64,000 nucleotides of DNA from NCBI GenBank assembly GCA_020633675.1, contig JACKDE010000002.1, positions 620,001 through 684,000 on the forward strand, in the 5' to 3' direction. Under the pieces are notes generated by a model that did no database searches, was not told the DNA's origin, and was given only the letters and a program-made list of their open reading frames with translations. Shown in pieces: positions 61,249-64,000 of the stretch (position 1 is its first letter; the number at the start of each line of letters is the position of its first letter). The position numbers were made by a program, and so were the translations under genes. The DNA is from Deferribacteres bacterium. GTDB lineage: Bacteria > Zhuqueibacterota > Zhuqueibacteria > Zhuqueibacterales > Geothermadaptataceae.

Positions 61249-62427
61249 TCAAAAGCTCACTTCCACGCCCAGCGTACCGACACCGGCAGAGAAATCGTAA
61301 TAGAGATCATTTGACTTGTTTTGAATAAAAAGATACTCGAGATAGAGTTTTAAATCTTTGCTAAACTGGCTGAGGCGAAAAGTCTTTTCAAGACTGCCCC
61401 AGGCTTGTTGACGGGTATCGACGCGGAGAACATCGCCAACCAGTGACTCGCCTTCAAGATCGAGCGCCAGGCGCTGGTAGTCTTTGCTGTAATGATCGTA
61501 GCCAAGTCGCAACATGATGCCTCGTGGTAGCAGCGTTGACAGCATAGCGCCAGTCTCTATGCTCTCGTAGCCATACCGATCATCGTACAGTTCGTCTTCG
61601 GTAAAATAGCCGGTTTCCAGACCGGAGAGGAAACGTCCGTCGCCACCAAAATTGCTGCGATTGCGCAGGTAGCCGCTCAGTCCGATCTTTTCGAACAGCG
61701 ATTGCGAAACGCGAACCGAATTGACCCATTGTTTTGCGCTTGGATTGTCAATTTCAGTGTAGACAAAATAGCTGCCATTGCCTCGCAACCGGCCACCCCG
61801 GCTGCTATCATCGACCGGCGCTCTCTCTTCCGCAACAACCTGCGAAACATAATTTTTATAACCCAATTCGCTCGAGAAAATGAAGGTTGTTCGCGAAGGT
61901 AATGAAAAATTCAGCCGCGTAAAAACGATATGTTCCCAATTGCTGAGTTCCTGCAGATTGGTATAACTGCGGTTTCGTACCTGATAGCCGGCATAGAGAA
62001 TACCAAGTCCGGAAACTGGCAGCTTCAGGTTTGAATAGGCTGCAAATTCTGAAAAATCATAAATCTCATAATCTGCACCATCGAGGCGAAAAGACATGAG
62101 AGCACCAAGACTTAAAAGCCCACTGCCGGAGCCCAGGCTGCGCTGGCTTGCCAGGCCAATTTGATGAAAGGAGAAGGTGCGCGAACTATTATCCGCAAAA
62201 TGGTTTAAATAGCCGTCATAATAAAACTGGCCCGACCATTTGGATGCCAGCCAGGCTTTGGATAGATCCAGATTCGCTTGCGAAATGACATCTGCGGTCT
62301 GGGCGTAATTTCGATAGGCATTTCCATCGAGACTGGTTGTGAGTGAAATTGTTGACTGCAACTGAGCTGATCCTATGGTTGGTAAAAGCATCCAGAACAA
62401 GGCCAGGACGCGTCGTTTGCTTCTCAT
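61249..62427 (-). CDS. outer-membrane beta-barrel protein
   Basis: 392 aa, ATG 62427 with GAAGGAGATG SD. Signal peptide (about 1-20, ending GSAQ). The rest is alternating hydrophobic and polar short strands rich in Tyr, Ser and Gly (for example ILYAGYQVRNRSYTNL, FIFSSELGYKNYV), ending in a C-terminal Phe (LGVEVSF), the outer-membrane insertion signal. Likely 14-18 strands. No family recognised. Gene order barrel > cytochrome suggests a porin-cytochrome partnership. Confidence 0.82.
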   Translation of the reverse strand: MRSKRRVLALFWMLLPTIGSAQLQSTISLTTSLDGNAYRNYAQTADVISQANLDLSKAWLASKWSGQFYYDGYLNHFADNSSRTFSFHQIGLASQRSLGSGSGLLSLGALMSFRLDGADYEIYDFSEFAAYSNLKLPVSGLGILYAGYQVRNRSYTNLQELSNWEHIVFTRLNFSLPSRTTFIFSSELGYKNYVSQVVAEERAPVDDSSRGGRLRGNGSYFVYTEIDNPSAKQWVNSVRVSQSLFEKIGLSGYLRNRSNFGGDGRFLSGLETGYFTEDELYDDRYGYESIETGAMLSTLLPRGIMLRLGYDHYSKDYQRLALDLEGESLVGDVLRVDTRQQAWGSLEKTFRLSQFSKDLKLYLEYLFIQNKSNDLYYDFSAGVGTLGVEVSF

Positions 62428-62616
62428 TGTATCATCTCCTTCTATTGCAAATTGTTTTTTTGCGAAATGTTTATTTGAACTTATTCAATATGTATGCCAA
62501 TATTTTTGTTTTGTTTTAAAGTATTGAATTTAATGAAATTGTAGTGAAAGCAAATTTTGCTGGATCATTATTGGCTCGACCAAATGGTCGGCTTTTCGAC
62601 CTGTTCGTCGCAAAAA

Positions 62617-62646
62617 AAAGTGGGAGCCTTTTCAGACTCCCACTTT
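62617..62646. terminator. terminator after the calcium-repeat gene
   Basis: AAAGTGGGAG (62617-62626) and CTCCCACTTT (62637-62646), perfect 10-bp stem and 10-base loop. On the minus strand eight T follow. Confidence 0.85.
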
Positions 62647-62682
62647 CATGAAGCACCGCAGTCAAATGATCATCTTCTGAAC

Positions 62683-63462
62683 TTAACGATTGCGTCCACC
62701 TTGTTTGGCGCCTTTTGGTCCGCTGCCGTCGCAGGTGCCTGTGCCAGTGCCGGCTCCAGCGTTGCCGTTGCGCATGCCTTTGCCAGCAGCAGCCTTGCGA
62801 CCAGTACCATCCTGAGGCCGGACGTAGTCGGCATCGCGTCCGTTCGGGATGCCATCGCCATCGTCGTCCCGTGCCAGATCGTTGATGCCGTCGCCATCTT
62901 CATCCACGAAGCCCATTTTGCCTTTGCCCTTGAGTGGATTTTGTTTCACATAATCTTCATCCTGACCATTCGGGATGCCATCGCCATCTGCGTCAGCGGC
63001 ATTGTCATTGATACCGTCGCCATTCGCATCAACAAAGCCGCGCGTACCCTTGCCTTTATTGGCCTTGTTGCCGCCTTTTTGTGCGCGACCATTGGCATTC
63101 TTCTGGCCACTGCCATCTTGCGGTGGAACCCAGTCCGGGTCCTGGCCGTTGGGAATGCCATCGCCGTCTGCGTCCTGAGCATAATCATTGACACCGTCAC
63201 CATCTGCATCAACAAAGCCTTTTCCTTTGCCGGCATTCGGATTCAATTTGAGGTAGTCGGGATCCTGCCCATTGGGAATGCCGTCGCCATCATGATCCTG
63301 GGCGTTGTCGTTGATGCCGTCTTTATTTGTATCGACAAAGCCTTTGTCGGCTGGTTTGCCCTTATTTTGTTGCTGTGCGTAGGAATCCGTCGGGAGAGCG
63401 AAAAACAGACCGATTGCCATCAGTAAAGTGGCTGTTGCGAAAAAAGATGCTATGCGTTTCAT
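62683..63462 (-). CDS. secreted protein with four TSP3-type calcium repeats
   Basis: 259 aa; signal peptide about 1-29. Four units of about 45-60 residues, each with GFVDxxxDGxNDxAxDxDGDGIPNGxDxDY, where spaced Asp residues bind calcium as in thrombospondin-type-3/EF-hand-like loops. Linkers are Lys, Gly, Asn and Gln rich (KGKGTRGFV). The end is Gly/Thr/Lys rich (GTGTGTCDG) with one Cys. An extracellular, calcium-stabilised surface protein is likely. Monocistronic, with terminator. Confidence 0.85.
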   Translation of the reverse strand: MKRIASFFATATLLMAIGLFFALPTDSYAQQQNKGKPADKGFVDTNKDGINDNAQDHDGDGIPNGQDPDYLKLNPNAGKGKGFVDADGDGVNDYAQDADGDGIPNGQDPDWVPPQDGSGQKNANGRAQKGGNKANKGKGTRGFVDANGDGINDNAADADGDGIPNGQDEDYVKQNPLKGKGKMGFVDEDGDGINDLARDDDGDGIPNGRDADYVRPQDGTGRKAAAGKGMRNGNAGAGTGTGTCDGSGPKGAKQGGRNR

Positions 63463-63899
63463 GATAAATCTCCTTTGATTTTTGAGAAATGAGTTTGAAA
63501 CATGCTTGCTTTATTTGCCAATTTCTTGACTTGTCTCAGTTTCGCGGCTGGATTAATCAACTTGCGTGCCAAAATTATCCGGATAGCATTTTATCGGATT
63601 TATACCCTTTTAAAACAAAAGGTTAAGATGTTCAATTTGATGTGATTGTTTTTCAGAGCTTGGAGAATCAATTCGACGTGACAGTCGAAGAATCGACGAA
63701 TTGGTCGGAGAACCGTATTTGCAGACGGACGCAAGAAGCACATAGGATGGTCTGGGTACCAAAGGATAATTTCGGATTCGGGAGAAAGTGTGACAAATCC
63801 GGCAAGGCGGTTTCATCTTCGGCTGAAATGTGTTGCTCACGAGCCTCAGATTCAACATTTTGCGATAAAAATTGAGTGGAATAGAATCGAGGAGAGGAA
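63463..63899. other. 437-bp divergent intergenic stretch
   Basis: Holds the sigma-54-like element at 63556-63571 and a weak CCTTTT/AAAAGG hairpin near 63607-63625. The rest carries no supported gene; a 77-codon plus-strand frame is not protein-like. Confidence 0.4.
63556..63571 (-). promoter_or_regulatory. sigma-54-like promoter before the calcium-repeat gene
   Basis: Minus strand reads TGGCACGCAAGTTGAT: the -24 part is perfect (TGGCACG) and TTG of the -12 is present, but the usually fixed C is A. About 94 bases upstream of the ATG. Confidence 0.35.
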
Positions 63900-64000
63900 A
63901 TGCCGATGAAACGACTGGTGCATGTCTTGATGACTTGGGGAGTGCTGTTAGCCGCTGTTGTGTTAATGCAGAGTTGTACCGAATCATCAACCAACCAAAC
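63900..64000 (+). CDS. lipoprotein, 5' end only
   Basis: ATG 63900 with an AGGAGAGG SD; cut by the window edge after 33 codons. Residues 1-26 are a lipoprotein signal: basic MPMKRLV, a hydrophobic core and Cys26 in LMQSC. Mature part begins Thr/Glu/Ser-rich. Product unknown. Confidence 0.65.
   Translation, partial: MPMKRLVHVLMTWGVLLAAVVLMQSCTESSTNQ

Noticed and set aside
1..64000. tRNA, rRNA, CRISPR arrays, phage or transposase genes
   Set aside because: Looked for cloverleaf ends, regular spaced repeats and transposase motifs; none were recognised by eye. A covariance-model scan would be decisive.

Overview
The window is 64 kb of Gram-negative chromosomal DNA of roughly 50% G+C. It holds outer-membrane lipoproteins, an outer-membrane barrel, a multihaem cytochrome and many sigma-54 regulators. 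Promoters read from the sequence are of the ordinary TTGACA/TATAAT kind and Shine-Dalgarno (SD) sequences are common, which argues against Bacteroidota proper. The protein mix (DUF4292 lipoprotein, ABC permeases beside NtrC-type regulators, NagZ-serine hydrolase fusion, TSP3-type calcium repeats) fits an FCB-group lineage such as Calditrichota/KSB1-like bacteria; this placement is inference. No rRNA, tRNA, CRISPR array, IS element or phage gene was recognised.

Layout. 1-9.4 kb (all minus): end of an APC permease, SulP transporter, ThuA-like protein, three AT-richer unknown or membrane proteins, then an EEP-nuclease/sulfatase pair. 9.7-16.4 kb: a beta-propeller-like secreted protein, ferritin, and a tight operon ubiA-like > dtd > maf > rodZ-like > mpl > tandem-R3H protein closed by a perfect terminator. 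16.6-24 kb: NtrC-type regulator, FtsX/MacB-type permease, second NtrC-type regulator overlapping a membrane histidine kinase. 24.6-32.6 kb: a signalling run of GAF enhancer-binding protein (with an altered sigma-54 contact loop) > Cache/HAMP-PP2C phosphatase > RsbW-like kinase > RsbV-like STAS protein > NagZ/serine-hydrolase fusion > TPR lipoprotein. 32.7-37.4 kb: a small winged-helix gene diverging from a phage-shock locus: PspF-like activator, a near-consensus sigma-54 promoter, an unknown 65-aa membrane protein, PspA, NfeD-like protein and flotillin, then a terminator.

37.5-42.8 kb: alpha/beta hydrolase convergent with a three-gene operon (D-serine-dehydratase-like enzyme, MORN-esterase, aldehyde dehydrogenase). 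42.9-48 kb: two glycosyltransferases, a DUF4292 lipoprotein and a large TPR lipoprotein. 48.1-56 kb: M24 peptidase, SNase-like nuclease, phosphoesterase, YgiT-type zinc finger, S9 peptidase, DUF2007 protein and AEC transporter, with several palindromic intergenic repeats. 56.2-64 kb: an operon of outer-membrane barrel > five-haem cytochrome c > histidine kinase > NtrC-type regulator with stop/start overlaps, then a secreted calcium-repeat protein and the start of a lipoprotein.

The strongest theme is envelope sensing. Five sigma-54-type AAA+ regulators, a partner-switching module and a Psp/flotillin operon lie within 45 kb. The Psp locus, with its own activator and promoter in place, is the clearest integrated system. 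The barrel-cytochrome-two-component operon and the partner switch without a sigma factor are the least familiar.
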